Shown here one piece after another: positions 1 to 8,310 of a stretch of 39,976 bases of DNA. A model generated the notes under the pieces. The model searched no databases. It was not told the DNA's origin and was given only the letters and a program-made list of their open reading frames with translations. How positions within the stretch are numbered: the stretch's first letter is position 1; each line of letters starts with the position of its first letter. The DNA is from Streptomyces pinistramenti (GTDB lineage: Bacteria > Actinomycetota > Actinomycetes > Streptomycetales > Streptomycetaceae). The position numbers and the translations under genes are program-made. The DNA is taken from contig NZ_JAJCXB010000060.1 of assembly GCF_020564935.1 (NCBI RefSeq), forward strand, positions 1 through 39,976, in the 5' to 3' direction.

Positions 1-67
1 AGCTAAGCCTTTCAGCGCCGATGGTACTGCAGAGGGGACTCTGTGGGAGAGTAGGACGCCGCCGAAC
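1..67 (+). rRNA. rrf: 5S ribosomal RNA, 3' part (left edge truncated)
   Basis: The first ~67 bases match the 3' half of actinobacterial 5S rRNA as I know it, including GATGGTACTGCAG, GGGAGAGTAGGACGCCGCCG and the terminal GAACA. The 5' half lies outside the window. A strong hairpin follows at once, so this is the end of an rRNA operon. The exact 3' end is uncertain by a few bases. Confidence 0.93.
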
Positions 68-80
68 AATTTTTGTGGAA

Positions 81-118
81 TGCCTCGTCGGGAACTTCGG
101 TTCCCGGCGGGGCATTTC
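81..118 (+). terminator. rRNA operon terminator
   Basis: A 15-bp stem (81-95 with 100-114, with two G-U pairs) closed by a TTCG tetraloop is followed by TTT. It lies directly after the 5S gene and before the next start codon. Confidence 0.9.
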
Positions 119-196
119 TGCATTTCCGGAACGAAACCGCACCCCGGGTGGATGGTTGGACCGTTGTCCGTCGGTCCCGGTCGGTACGCTCGGGCC

Positions 197-844
197 ATGC
201 GCTACGACCTGGTCATTTTCGATAACGATGGTGTCCTTGTGGACAGCGAACCGATCTCCAACCGGATCCTGGCCGATTACCTCACCGAATTGGGCCACCC
301 CACGACGTACGAGGAATCCGTACGGGATTACATGGGCGCCGCCGTGCACCGTATTCATGACACGGTGCTGGAGCGGTCCGGCGAGCGGTTGCCGGACGGG
401 TTCGACGAGGACTTCCATGCGAGGGTGTTCGAGGCGTTCCGTAGGCAGCTGGAGCCGGTGCGTGGGGTGGCCGCGGTCCTGGACGAGCTGGTCGCCGAGG
501 GGGTGGCGCACTGCGTCGGGTCGTCCGGCAGTCATGAGCGGATTCGCGTGGCGCTGCACAGGACCGGGTTGTTCGACCGGTTCGGGGACGGGCGGATATT
601 TTCCGCGCAGGACGTGGGGCGTGGGAAGCCGGCGCCGGATCTGTTTCTGCATGCGGCGCGTGAGATGGGTGTGGCGCCCGAGCGATGTGCGGTCGTCGAG
701 GACAGTCCGCTGGGTGTCCAGGCGGCGCGGGCGGCGGGGATGGACGTGTACGGCTTCACGGCGATGACCCCGGCCGGTCGGCTGGGCGACGCCACCGCGC
801 TGTTCGCCGCCATGACGGAGCTGCCGGGGCTGCTGCTGCGGTAG
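197..844 (+). CDS. HAD superfamily hydrolase (phosphoglucomutase/phosphatase-like)
   Basis: This 215-residue protein belongs to the haloacid dehalogenase superfamily, beta-phosphoglucomutase-like subfamily; the substrate cannot be read from sequence. Motif I is FDNDGVLVDSE near the N-terminus, with Asp9 as expected nucleophile and Asp11 as general acid. A helical cap follows, then the SSGS motif II region, the lysine in GRGKPAPDLF, and the acidic motif EDSPLGVQAARAAG that holds Mg2+. An open frame extends back to position 80, but those codons cross the rRNA terminator and resemble no HAD N-terminus, so the ATG right before the motif I strand is chosen. It stands alone between the rRNA operon and an MFS gene. 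It is probably a cytoplasmic sugar-phosphate or nucleotide phosphatase. Confidence 0.88.
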   Translation: MRYDLVIFDNDGVLVDSEPISNRILADYLTELGHPTTYEESVRDYMGAAVHRIHDTVLERSGERLPDGFDEDFHARVFEAFRRQLEPVRGVAAVLDELVAEGVAHCVGSSGSHERIRVALHRTGLFDRFGDGRIFSAQDVGRGKPAPDLFLHAAREMGVAPERCAVVEDSPLGVQAARAAGMDVYGFTAMTPAGRLGDATALFAAMTELPGLLLR

Positions 845-930
845 CCCGTGCGGCGGCCGTGGCGTGCTCCCGGAATTGGTTGAGTGATCCATCTACCCAG
901 CGGTAGCGGGGAGTTCTAGGCTGAGCGGCC

Positions 931-2181
931 ATGACGGCGCCACTGGTTCCAGGAACGCTCGTGCGGCACGGCCGGGTCTCGCTCGCCCTCAGTTTCTTCA
1001 TCCAGGGCACGGTCTTCGCCCTGCTCGTGACCAGGATCCCCGCGATCCAGGACCGCTACGGGATATCCGACGGCCTGCTGCCGGCCTTCCTGGCCGCGGT
1101 GCCGGTCCTCGCCGGTGTCGGCAGCGTGCTGACCGAGCATCTGGTGAAACGGGTACCGCCGAGCCGGGTGCTGCGCTGTATCCAGCCGGTGGTGTGCCTG
1201 GCGTTGCTGGCCGCGGGGTCGGCGGGCTCGATGGGGCAGGCGGCCGTGGCGCTGGCGGCGTTCGGGCTTTCGGTCGGCGCGCTGGACGCCTCGATGAACA
1301 TGCTCGGGGTGAGCCTGCAGCGTGCGTACGGGCGGAGCATCATGCTCGGCTTCCACGCCGCGTACAGCCTGGGCGGCATCGTGGGTGCCTCGCTGGCCTG
1401 GGTGGGGGCGCACTGGCAGCTGTCGCTCGCGGTGCTCTACGGGCCGGTGGTGGCGGTGCTGGTGCCGCTGGCGCTGGTCGTCGGCCGGTGGTTCGTGGAC
1501 GGGGCTGCCGGGCACGGTGCGGCGGGGCCGGCGGGCGGTGCGGGCGGGAAGGCGGCGGCCTCCGTGTCCATGCGGCTGCTGTTGCCGCTGTGCCTGGTGA
1601 TGGCGTTCGCGTACATCGGGGACTCGACGGTCTCCAACTGGAGCGCGAAGTATCTGCAGGACGTGCTGGGGAGTTCGGAGCAGGTGGCGACGGTTCCGTA
1701 CAACGTCTACATGGTCACCACGCTGCTCGGGCGGGCGGTCGGCGATCTGGGGGTGCGGCGGTTCGGGGCGGTCGCCGTGGTGCGGTGCGGGACGGTGGTC
1801 GCGGCGTGCGGGTTCGCCGTGGTGGCGGTGGCCCCCGGCGCCTGGGCGGGGATGGCGGGGTTCACGCTGCTGGGGGTCGGGCTGTGCGTGATCGTGCCGC
1901 AGACGTTCGCGGCCGCGGGGCGGCTGGCCGGTCCGGAGGCGTCGGACACCGCGATTGCCCGGCTGAACATTTTCAACTATGTGGGTTTTTTGGTGGGTTC
2001 GCCGCTGGTGGGTGCGCTCGGTGACGCCTGGAGCTACCGGGGCGCGATGCTCGTACCGATGCTGCTGGTGCTGGTGACGCTGGTGTACGCCCGGTCCTTC
2101 GGACCGCAGGCCGCCCGATACGGTGACCGTCATGAGCGGCCGCGCACAGCTGATGTGGGACGAGGCAGTAACGGGCTATGA
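931..2181 (+). CDS. MFS transporter
   Basis: This 416-residue integral membrane protein has about 12 hydrophobic segments, the size and topology of the major facilitator superfamily. It begins with FFIQGTVFALLVTRIPAIQ, typical of the fucose-permease-like/YbjJ branch of MFS exporters found in actinobacteria. A Gly/Ala-rich hydrophilic loop (about residues 190-210) separates the two six-helix halves. The substrate is unknown. No clear Shine-Dalgarno precedes the ATG; a TAGGCT hexamer at 917-922 lies 8 nt upstream, which would fit a near-leaderless transcript. Its last 50 bases overlap the start of the AcuC-like gene in another frame, suggesting translational coupling. Confidence 0.88.
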   Translation: MTAPLVPGTLVRHGRVSLALSFFIQGTVFALLVTRIPAIQDRYGISDGLLPAFLAAVPVLAGVGSVLTEHLVKRVPPSRVLRCIQPVVCLALLAAGSAGSMGQAAVALAAFGLSVGALDASMNMLGVSLQRAYGRSIMLGFHAAYSLGGIVGASLAWVGAHWQLSLAVLYGPVVAVLVPLALVVGRWFVDGAAGHGAAGPAGGAGGKAAASVSMRLLLPLCLVMAFAYIGDSTVSNWSAKYLQDVLGSSEQVATVPYNVYMVTTLLGRAVGDLGVRRFGAVAVVRCGTVVAACGFAVVAVAPGAWAGMAGFTLLGVGLCVIVPQTFAAAGRLAGPEASDTAIARLNIFNYVGFLVGSPLVGALGDAWSYRGAMLVPMLLVLVTLVYARSFGPQAARYGDRHERPRTADVGRGSNGL

Positions 2182-3307
2182 CTTCGGGCCCGGACACCCG
2201 ATGGATCCGGTGCGGCTCGCACTGACCATGCGGTTGGTGGAGGCGTACGGGCTCGACGGCGCGCCTCTTGAGGTGGTCGCGGCCAAGCCGGCCGGTGACT
2301 CCACCCTGCGGCTTGTGCACCGCGAGGACTACATCGCCGCGGTGCGCGCCGCCTCGGCCGATCCGGCGGCGGCGGACGCCTCGTACGGCCTGGGGACGGC
2401 GGACGATCCGGCGTTCGCGGGGATGCACGAGGCGTCGGCGCTGATTGCGGGGCAATCGGTCGGCGCGGCGGAGGCGGTGGGGCGCGGCGACGTGCTGCAT
2501 GCGGTGAACTTCGCCGGCGGCCTGCACCACGCCATGCCGGGCGGCGCGTCCGGCTTCTGCATCTACAACGACGCGGCGCTGGCCATCGCCCGGCTGCTGG
2601 AGCTGGGGGTGGAACGGGTCGCGTACGTGGACGTGGACGTGCACCACGGGGACGGCGTGCAGGCGGCGTTCTGGGAGGACCCGCGGGTTCTGACGGTGTC
2701 GCTGCACGAGCATCCGCGGACGCTGTTCCCGCAGACCGGCTGGCCGGAGGAGACCGGCGGGGACGGCGCGGAGGGCAGCGCGGTGAATGTGGCGCTGCCG
2801 GCCGGCACCGGGGACGAGGGCTGGCTGCGGGCCTTTCACGCGGTGGTGCCGGAGCTGCTCGGCGCGTTCCGGCCCCAGGTGCTGGTGACGCAGCACGGCG
2901 CGGACACCCACTTCGAGGACCCGCTCGCGCACCTGGCGGTGAGCATCGACGCGCAGCGTGCGGTGGCGGAGTCCTGTCACGCGCTGGCGCACGAGCACAC
3001 GGACGGGCGGTGGGTCGCGCTCGGTGGCGGCGGCTATGCGGTGGCGGACGTCGTTCCGCGCAGCTGGACCCACCTGACCGCCATCGCCGCGGGCCGGCCG
3101 CTCGATCCGTCGTCGCGGATTCCGGAGGGCTGGCGGCACGAAGTATTCCGCAGGACACGGCAGTTGGCGCCGCAGCGGATGACCGACGGGCGCGCGCCGC
3201 ACTGGCGGGACTTCGCCGAGGGCGGTTACGACCCGGCGGACCGGCTGGACCAGGCGATCCTGGCCACGCGGCGGGCGGTGTTCCCGGCGCACGGGCTGCT
3301 GCCGTGA
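2132..3307 (+). CDS. acuC: AcuC-type histone-deacetylase-family protein
   Basis: This 391-residue protein belongs to the arginase/deacetylase superfamily, class I HDAC-like, and matches the size of AcuC. AcuC in Bacillus deacetylates and activates acetyl-CoA synthetase; the same role is inferred here. Zinc-site signatures are visible: the HHA motif, DVDVHHGDG carrying the Asp/His metal ligands, and GADTHFEDP with the last Asp ligand, then the glycine loop LGGGGYAV. The start MSGRAQLMWDEAV is preferred; a GTG nine bases upstream is possible. The first 50 bases overlap the MFS gene. Confidence 0.88.
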   Translation: MSGRAQLMWDEAVTGYDFGPGHPMDPVRLALTMRLVEAYGLDGAPLEVVAAKPAGDSTLRLVHREDYIAAVRAASADPAAADASYGLGTADDPAFAGMHEASALIAGQSVGAAEAVGRGDVLHAVNFAGGLHHAMPGGASGFCIYNDAALAIARLLELGVERVAYVDVDVHHGDGVQAAFWEDPRVLTVSLHEHPRTLFPQTGWPEETGGDGAEGSAVNVALPAGTGDEGWLRAFHAVVPELLGAFRPQVLVTQHGADTHFEDPLAHLAVSIDAQRAVAESCHALAHEHTDGRWVALGGGGYAVADVVPRSWTHLTAIAAGRPLDPSSRIPEGWRHEVFRRTRQLAPQRMTDGRAPHWRDFAEGGYDPADRLDQAILATRRAVFPAHGLLP

Positions 3308-3380
3308 GCCGGGAGGCGGTGCGTCCGGATGTGTGACTACCCGTCGGTTCGCTCTCCCGGCGGTTCGCCAACCATCCAGC

Positions 3381-4205
3381 ATGGGGGCCGTGTTGAGGAC
3401 CGGCGCGCTGCGTGCGCACCTGATCGCGGCGCGGCTCGCGGGGACCATCGCGACTCCGCGGGAGAAGAGCCTGGGCCGCTACCGGCTCTTTGCGGAGCGC
3501 GACCCCAGGGCGTTGCTGGGGCTCGACCCCGAACGGGACTGGCCGGTCGGTGAAGTGCTGCGGCTGATGGGGCGGAAGTGCGGGGTCTCGGCCGATCCCG
3601 CACTGAGATCCGGCCCCGATGTGATCGATCCGGACCGTACGATCGCGGGTCTGGACGCTTTCGCCGACCGGATCGGCGCGGCGGTCGCCCGTCGCGCTCC
3701 GGTGTTGATCGGTACCGGCCACCCGCACCGGCTGCTGGATTTCTACGCCGCCTTGGCGGACGCTCTCTCGTCAGTGGGTTGCACCGTCCTCACCCCCGCG
3801 TATGGCTTTCGTGTCGACATAGCGACCCGGTTCGGGGTACGCACGTACGCCCTGGACTACGTACGGGGAGTCGCGCTGATGCGCGAGCCCGGCGTGCGGG
3901 GCGCATCCGCAGAGGGGGGCGTGCACACCCATTCGCCCCTCCCGGTACGCACCGCGCTGGCGGCCGCTGCGGACGCGGTGGGGCCGCTCCCGGAACTGGT
4001 CATCGGGGACCACGGCTGGGTCTGCGGCGCAGGTCAGCTGGGCTTTGAGGCGATCGGCCTGGCGGATACGGACGATCCCGCGCTGTTCGTCGGACAGGCC
4101 GAGGGCCGGGTCTCGGCGGTGGTGCCGCTCGACGACGCCGTACGGTCCGCGCTCTACCGGCCCCTCACCCGCTATGTACTCAATCAGGCCAATCTGCCCC
4201 ATTAG
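3381..4205 (+). CDS. Conserved Streptomyces protein, putative phosphatase
   Basis: A protein of about 274 residues of the type often labelled phosphatase in Streptomyces; I know the family but no experimental function. Visible conserved blocks are APVLIGTGHPHRLLDFYAAL in the middle, GVHTHSPLPV, and LVIGDHGWVCGAGQLGFEA near the C-terminus. The His/Asp-rich motifs could form a metal or phosphate site, which is inference. There is no signal peptide or membrane segment, so it is probably cytoplasmic. The start is uncertain: ATG 3381, GTG 3333 and GTG 3390 are all in frame and none has a convincing ribosome binding site. It follows acuC by less than 80 bp on the same strand. Confidence 0.75.
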   Translation: MGAVLRTGALRAHLIAARLAGTIATPREKSLGRYRLFAERDPRALLGLDPERDWPVGEVLRLMGRKCGVSADPALRSGPDVIDPDRTIAGLDAFADRIGAAVARRAPVLIGTGHPHRLLDFYAALADALSSVGCTVLTPAYGFRVDIATRFGVRTYALDYVRGVALMREPGVRGASAEGGVHTHSPLPVRTALAAAADAVGPLPELVIGDHGWVCGAGQLGFEAIGLADTDDPALFVGQAEGRVSAVVPLDDAVRSALYRPLTRYVLNQANLPH

Positions 4206-4238
4206 GCGGCCCTTCGCTGCTCCTCTTCCCCACTCGCA

Positions 4239-4264
4239 TCACCCGCCCCTAAATTGGGGAGTGA
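4239..4264. promoter_or_regulatory. Nested inverted repeat upstream of bdtA-type gene
   Basis: Two nested inverted repeats lie in the intergenic region: TCAC (4239-4242) with GTGA (4261-4264), and CCCC (4246-4249) with GGGG (4256-4259) around an AT core TAAATT. This looks like an operator for a dimeric regulator. The regulator is unknown; TCAC/GTGA half-sites recall BldD half-sites, but the spacing differs from the BldD box. Confidence 0.35.
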
Positions 4265-4333
4265 GCGCATAGCGACGAAGAGTTACCGGAGGGGAAGCCG
4301 GTACCCGTCTTATGCGGAAGGTGCAGGTGTGGC

Positions 4334-4543
4334 ATGGCTGCGGACCAGAAGCCTCTCAATGAGGTCGTGTTTCTGACAGTGGCGGAGGTCGCCACGGTAA
4401 TGCGAGTGTCGAAGATGACCGTGTACCGCCTGGTACACAGTGGTCATCTGCCCGCGATCCGCGTGGGGAGGTCGTTCCGCGTGCCCGAGCAGGCGGTCCA
4501 CGACTATCTCCGCGAGTCCTATGTGGGGGTCGAAACCGCCTGA
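4334..4543 (+). CDS. bdtA: BldC/excisionase-like HTH protein (BdtA type)
   Basis: This 69-residue protein is almost entirely a winged helix-turn-helix of the MerR-like/excisionase (HTH_17, BldC-like) family. Motifs are FLTVAEVATVMRVSKMTVYR (recognition region), then HLPAIRVGRSFRVPEQAVHDYL (wing and C-terminal helix). It matches the Streptomyces protein I recall as BdtA, a BldD regulon member; its own targets are not known to me. GGAAGGTG upstream may act as ribosome binding site. The bS22 gene follows after ~120 bp, as in the mycobacterial Rv0500A-Rv0500B pair. A palindrome CCGGCGCCGG in the gap may end or attenuate transcription. Confidence 0.82.
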   Translation: MAADQKPLNEVVFLTVAEVATVMRVSKMTVYRLVHSGHLPAIRVGRSFRVPEQAVHDYLRESYVGVETA

Positions 4544-4661
4544 CGGACCTCTCGGACCCTCGGATTACGCCGTACGCCCGGCGCCGGGTAGGCTGGCCCG
4601 ATGTAGGTAGTGTGGGCTCGGACGCCCCGCACCGAGTGATTCGAAGTGAGCGAGGGTAGTC

Positions 4662-4760
4662 GTGGGCTCTGTTATCAAGAAGCGGCGCAAGCGGATGGCC
4701 AAGAAGAAGCACCGCAAGCTGCTCAAGCGCACCCGTGTTCAGCGTCGTAACAAGAAGTAA
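4662..4760 (+). CDS. Ribosomal protein bS22 (AURKAIP1/COX24 domain), 32 aa
   Basis: A GTG-started gene for a 32-residue, extremely basic peptide: MGSVIKKRRKRMAKKKHRKL..., ending in RRNKK. Nearly half the residues are Lys or Arg. This matches the AURKAIP1/COX24 small-subunit protein that cryo-EM of actinobacterial ribosomes showed as bS22, and it equals Rv0500B in Mycobacterium tuberculosis. It acts on the 30S subunit. GAGGG lies close upstream. A strong terminator hairpin follows 20 bp after the stop codon. The gene is short enough to be missed by automatic annotation. Confidence 0.93.
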   Translation: MGSVIKKRRKRMAKKKHRKLLKRTRVQRRNKK

Positions 4761-4780
4761 GCGACGCTGATCGCGATTTC

Positions 4781-4815
4781 GCAGCCTCTCACCGCCTTGT
4801 GCGGTGGGGGGCTGC
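4781..4815 (+). terminator. Terminator after bS22 gene
   Basis: A 15-bp near-perfect stem (4781-4795 with 4801-4815; one or two non-pairs in the middle) with a five-base loop lies just after the bS22 stop codon. It has no real T-tract, as is common in Streptomyces. Confidence 0.75.
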
Positions 4816-4978
4816 GGTGCGTTGTGGCGGGTCTCGGACGAGGTGAGGGGGCCGGTGGGGCGACAGCGGCGGGAAATGTAGCTCTGGGCAGCCTGAGGTC
4901 ATCGCAGCGCAACAACGACCCGATAGCGTGGCCCGCACAGTTCGGACGGGGGCCGGGTGCGGGAAGGAAGGGCTGATC

Positions 4979-6022
4979 TTGGGCAAGGTCGTGCTCGTCA
5001 CGGGAGTCGCGCGGCAACTGGCCGGCCGGTTCGTCCGACGGATCCGGCGCGACCCCGGCGTCGACAGGGTGATCGGGGTCGACGCGGTGGCCCCCGAGCA
5101 CCATCTGGGCGGCGCCGAATTCCTCAAGGCCGATATCCGGCATCCGGCGATTGCCAGGGTGCTGGCCGAGACGGGTGTGGACACCGTCGTCCACATGGAT
5201 ATCAACGGCACGCCGCTCGGCAGCCGCGGCGGTCGGACCGCCGTCAAGGAAGCCAACGTCATCGGCACCATGCAGCTCCTCGGCGCCTGCCAGAAGGCCC
5301 CGCGTGTGCAGCGGCTGGTCATCAAGTCCACGACCAGCGTCTACGGCTCGGCGCCCCGCGACCCGGCCGTCTTCAGTGAGAACACCCCGCCCAAGTCGCT
5401 GCCCGGTGGCGGGTTCGCCAAGGACGCCGTCGAGGTCGAGGGGTACGTGCGGGGCTTCGCCCGGCGCCGCCCGGACGTCGCGGTGTGCGTCCTGCGCTTC
5501 GCCAACATCCTCGGGCCGTGCGCGGATTCGCCGCTCGCCGATTACTTCGCGCTGCCGGTGCTGCCGACCGTCCTCGGCTACGACCCGCGGCTCCAGTTCG
5601 TGCACGAGGACGACGCCCTGGAGGTCCTGCGGATCGCCGCGTCCGAACCGCGCCGCGGGACGCTGAACAGCGGCACGTTCAATATCGCGGGCGACGGCGT
5701 GCTGCTGCTGTCGCAGACCTCCCGGCGGCTGGGGCGGCCCACGCTGCCGCTGTTCCTGCCGACGGTCACCTGGGCGGGTACGGCGCTGCGTTCCGTCGGC
5801 ATCACGGACTTCTCCCCCGAACAGATCCGGCTGCTCACGCACGGCCGGGTCGTCCAGACGACGCAGATGCGCGAGACACTGGGATTCCACCCGCAGTACA
5901 CGACGGCGGAGACCTTCGCGGAATTCGCCCGCAGCCGCGGACCCGGGCTGCTCCCGCCCGCGTCCCTCGCCCGCACCGTCGACCGGCTCGCCGGCGTGCT
6001 GCCCGCACGTCCGGCCCAGTGA
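4979..6022 (+). CDS. NAD-dependent epimerase/dehydratase-like (extended SDR)
   Basis: This ~347-residue protein has the extended SDR fold: an N-terminal Rossmann strand (KVVLVTGVARQLAGRF), then VVHMDINGT, LVIKSTTSVYGSAPRD, and a C-terminal lobe (VHEDDALEVL, NIAGDG). The glycine motif is TGVARQLAG rather than TGxxGxxG, and the usual YxxxK is replaced by FAKDAVEVE, so the catalytic Tyr appears absent and epimerase activity is doubtful. It corresponds to Rv0501 (galE2) and, as there, is followed by an acyltransferase gene. The TTG start is chosen because GGAAGGAAGG lies 8 bp upstream and it begins the Rossmann strand; GTG 4928 is an alternative. Confidence 0.82.
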   Translation: MGKVVLVTGVARQLAGRFVRRIRRDPGVDRVIGVDAVAPEHHLGGAEFLKADIRHPAIARVLAETGVDTVVHMDINGTPLGSRGGRTAVKEANVIGTMQLLGACQKAPRVQRLVIKSTTSVYGSAPRDPAVFSENTPPKSLPGGGFAKDAVEVEGYVRGFARRRPDVAVCVLRFANILGPCADSPLADYFALPVLPTVLGYDPRLQFVHEDDALEVLRIAASEPRRGTLNSGTFNIAGDGVLLLSQTSRRLGRPTLPLFLPTVTWAGTALRSVGITDFSPEQIRLLTHGRVVQTTQMRETLGFHPQYTTAETFAEFARSRGPGLLPPASLARTVDRLAGVLPARPAQ

Positions 6023-6036
6023 GGAGTTCACGCACG

Positions 6037-7038
6037 ATGGCGGACGCCAAGGTCATTCCCTTCGGTGAGGAGCCGCGGGCGCGTCGCAAGGCCAGGCGGT
6101 CGGCGCGCGCCTCGGGCACGGCCGCGCTGACCCCCGTACCGGAGGCGCGGACCGGCGCACCGCAGCCGGAGCCCGGCCGTCCCACGGTGCGCGGCGGGCA
6201 GTCCCTGGACGAACGGATCGCGGGCGGGCTGAGCTTCCTGCGCCGCCGGCTCACCGGTGAGTACGAGGTCGACGACTTCGGCTACGACGAGGAGCTGACC
6301 GATCAGGTCCTGATGTCGCTGCTCCGCCCGTTCGCCGAGAAGTACTTCCGGGTCGAGGTGAAGGGGATCGAGAACATCCCCGCGGACGGCGGCGCGCTGG
6401 TCGTCGCCAACCACTCCGGAACACTGCCGCTGGACGGCCTGATGCTCCAGGTCGCGGTGCACGATCACCACCCGGCCGAGCGCCATCTGCGGCTGCTGGC
6501 GGCCGACCTGGTCTTCGTGCTGCCGATCGTCAATGCGCTGGCCCGCAAGGCCGGGCACACGCTCGCCTGTGCCGAGGACGCGCAACGGCTGCTGGAGCGC
6601 GGGGAGATCGTCGGGGTGATGCCGGAGGGGTTCAAGGGCATCGGCAAGCCCTTCGCCGACCGGTACAAACTGCAGCGTTTCGGGCGGGGCGGTTTCGTCT
6701 CGACCGCACTGCGTGCCGGGGTGCCGATCGTGCCGTGCTCGATCGTGGGCGCCGAGGAGATCTACCCGATGATCGGGAACGCCAAGACGCTGGCGCGGGT
6801 GCTGGGACTGCCGTACTTCCCCGTCACGCCGACGTTCCCGTGGCTCGGGCCGCTGGGTGCGGTGCCGCTGCCGACGAAGTGGACGATCCAGTTCGGCGAG
6901 CCGATCGCGACGGACGGCTATCCGCCGGAGGCGGCCGACGACCCGATGCTGATGTTCAACCTGACCGACCAGGTACGCGAAACGATTCAGCACACGCTCT
7001 ACAAGCTGCTCGTGCAGCGCCGTTCGGTGTTCTTCTGA
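6037..7038 (+). CDS. Lysophospholipid/glycerol acyltransferase (PlsC-like)
   Basis: A 333-residue membrane-associated acyltransferase of the LPLAT superfamily, expected to transfer acyl groups to a glycerophospholipid or related acceptor. A basic, disordered N-terminal tail (residues 1-55) precedes the domain. The catalytic motif is NHSGTLPLD (Asn125, His126, Asp133), with six residues between His and Asp instead of the classical four. The second motif is MPEGFKGIGKPF, and PIVPCSIVGAEEIYP forms the later block. GAGGAG overlaps the upstream stop codon, so it is co-translated with the epimerase-like gene, an order shared with Rv0501-Rv0502. A strong terminator follows. Confidence 0.87.
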   Translation: MADAKVIPFGEEPRARRKARRSARASGTAALTPVPEARTGAPQPEPGRPTVRGGQSLDERIAGGLSFLRRRLTGEYEVDDFGYDEELTDQVLMSLLRPFAEKYFRVEVKGIENIPADGGALVVANHSGTLPLDGLMLQVAVHDHHPAERHLRLLAADLVFVLPIVNALARKAGHTLACAEDAQRLLERGEIVGVMPEGFKGIGKPFADRYKLQRFGRGGFVSTALRAGVPIVPCSIVGAEEIYPMIGNAKTLARVLGLPYFPVTPTFPWLGPLGAVPLPTKWTIQFGEPIATDGYPPEAADDPMLMFNLTDQVRETIQHTLYKLLVQRRSVFF

Positions 7039-7063
7039 GCCTGCGTTCCCGATGGGAGCAGGT

Positions 7064-7098
7064 GCCGGCGGCGGATGGTGAGGCGGGCCGCCGCCGGC
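7064..7098. terminator. Bidirectional terminator, acyltransferase / rsbN
   Basis: Perfect 11-bp GC stem (7064-7074 with 7088-7098) and 13-base loop between two converging genes. Confidence 0.75.
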
Positions 7099-7107
7099 CT
7101 GACAGGG

Positions 7108-8310
7108 TCAGTCGCCGCTGTGCTCGCCGTTGATGCCCAGACCAGGAAGCAGCCCGGGGATCAGCGGCGGGAGGGTGACGCCGGGCATGCCCGAGGTGCC
7201 CTTGCCGCTGTCGTGGGACGGGCCGTCGGCGCCGTCCTTGTCCGGCGGGTCGAGCAGGTGGCCCGCGGCGCCGCCGAGCAGACCTTCGTTCTCGGACGGT
7301 GAGGCCGACGGCCGGGGTGCGTCGTGCGAGCCGGCGCTGTGCTTGCCCGACGGGGCGTGGCCGTCCGACGGCTTCGGGTGCTCGGGCCGGCCCGTTCCGC
7401 TGTCAGGCGCGGGCGGGGCGGCGCGGTGGCGGCCCGCCTTCTCCGGGGTGGGCAGCAGCGAGCGGAGCGGTTTGACCTCCTCGACCATGGCGTCCATGAC
7501 CGAGCTGACCTCGTCCCTGACGTCCGTGAGCTGGGCCGGGAGCCGGTCACGGAGCTGCGACCAGGTCTCGTGGTGCGAGGTGGTGAAGGAGTTGAGGGCC
7601 TGGATGGGACCGAGCGAGCCGTCGCGTTCGTACGCGGCGTGCAGCAGGCGGTGGCCTTCGCCTGCGTCGTGAGTGACGCCGGAGAGTGCTCTTCGGACCT
7701 CGCCGAGGGATTCGTGGTCGAGGTCGGCGACCCGGCCGCGCTCCATCAGACGGCGGGCTTCGAGGAGGCGGGTGGATGCCTGGTCGAGGAGGAGGCGTCC
7801 GCGGTCGGCGTCGTCGTCGGTCATGCCGAGCTTGAAGTCCTCCATCCCGCGCTTGAGGCCGTAGAGGGAGTCGCCGGGCAGGGCGTCGGAGCTGGCGGCG
7901 GCGACACCGCTGAACGCGCCTGCGGCGACGCCCACGGTCAGTCCGCCCGCTGCGAGCCCTTTGGTGAGCCGGGAGCGGGGGCGCATCTTGCCGAGCTGCT
8001 TCGCCGCGCGGTGACCGCCTTTGGGAGTGCGTTGCTCGGGCACCCTGGCACCGTCGGACGGAGCGCCTTCGGCGAAGGCGGCCTCCATCGCGGCGATGAG
8101 CTGGGCGCGCTGGACAGTCTTGACCTCGGTGGCCAATTCCGGCTTCGGGAGCTCCCCGAGGCCGTCCGCCACCGCCAACAGCCGTGCTTCACCCGGCGCT
8201 TGGGCCGGTGTGTCGACCTGGTCCTCGGTCGCCGCGCCCTTGGGGACCTGCTCCTCCAGGGCCTGGGCGAAGGCGTTGGCCCGCCGGTGCACCGAGATGT
8301 TCACGATCAC
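7108..8310 (-). CDS. rsbN: Anti-sigma factor RsbN (sigma-BldN regulator)
   Basis: This 400-residue protein lies directly downstream of bldN and matches the architecture of RsbN. The cytoplasmic N-terminal region (about residues 1-115, starting VNISVHRRANAFAQALEE) is known to bind sigma-BldN. A single transmembrane helix spans about residues 118-140 (GLAAGGLTVGVAAGAFSGVA). The extracytoplasmic part holds a DUF5667-like helical domain (DALPGDSLYGLKRGMEDFKL...) and a long Pro/Ser/His-rich C-terminal tail. The GTG at 8310 is chosen because AGGAGG lies 8 nt upstream; the in-frame GTG at 8319 would abut it. A candidate sigma-BldN promoter lies ~150 bp upstream. In S. venezuelae loss of RsbN causes early chaplin and rodlin expression (established). 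Confidence 0.93.
   Translation of the reverse strand: MIVNISVHRRANAFAQALEEQVPKGAATEDQVDTPAQAPGEARLLAVADGLGELPKPELATEVKTVQRAQLIAAMEAAFAEGAPSDGARVPEQRTPKGGHRAAKQLGKMRPRSRLTKGLAAGGLTVGVAAGAFSGVAAASSDALPGDSLYGLKRGMEDFKLGMTDDDADRGRLLLDQASTRLLEARRLMERGRVADLDHESLGEVRRALSGVTHDAGEGHRLLHAAYERDGSLGPIQALNSFTTSHHETWSQLRDRLPAQLTDVRDEVSSVMDAMVEEVKPLRSLLPTPEKAGRHRAAPPAPDSGTGRPEHPKPSDGHAPSGKHSAGSHDAPRPSASPSENEGLLGGAAGHLLDPPDKDGADGPSHDSGKGTSGMPGVTLPPLIPGLLPGLGINGEHSGD

Noticed and set aside
80..196. Longer N-terminus for the first HAD hydrolase
   Set aside because: These codons are the rRNA terminator and its downstream region; they do not resemble the family.
916..2133. 405-codon frame on the - strand
   Set aside because: Antisense shadow of the MFS gene; composition rich in His, Arg and Gln, no fold.
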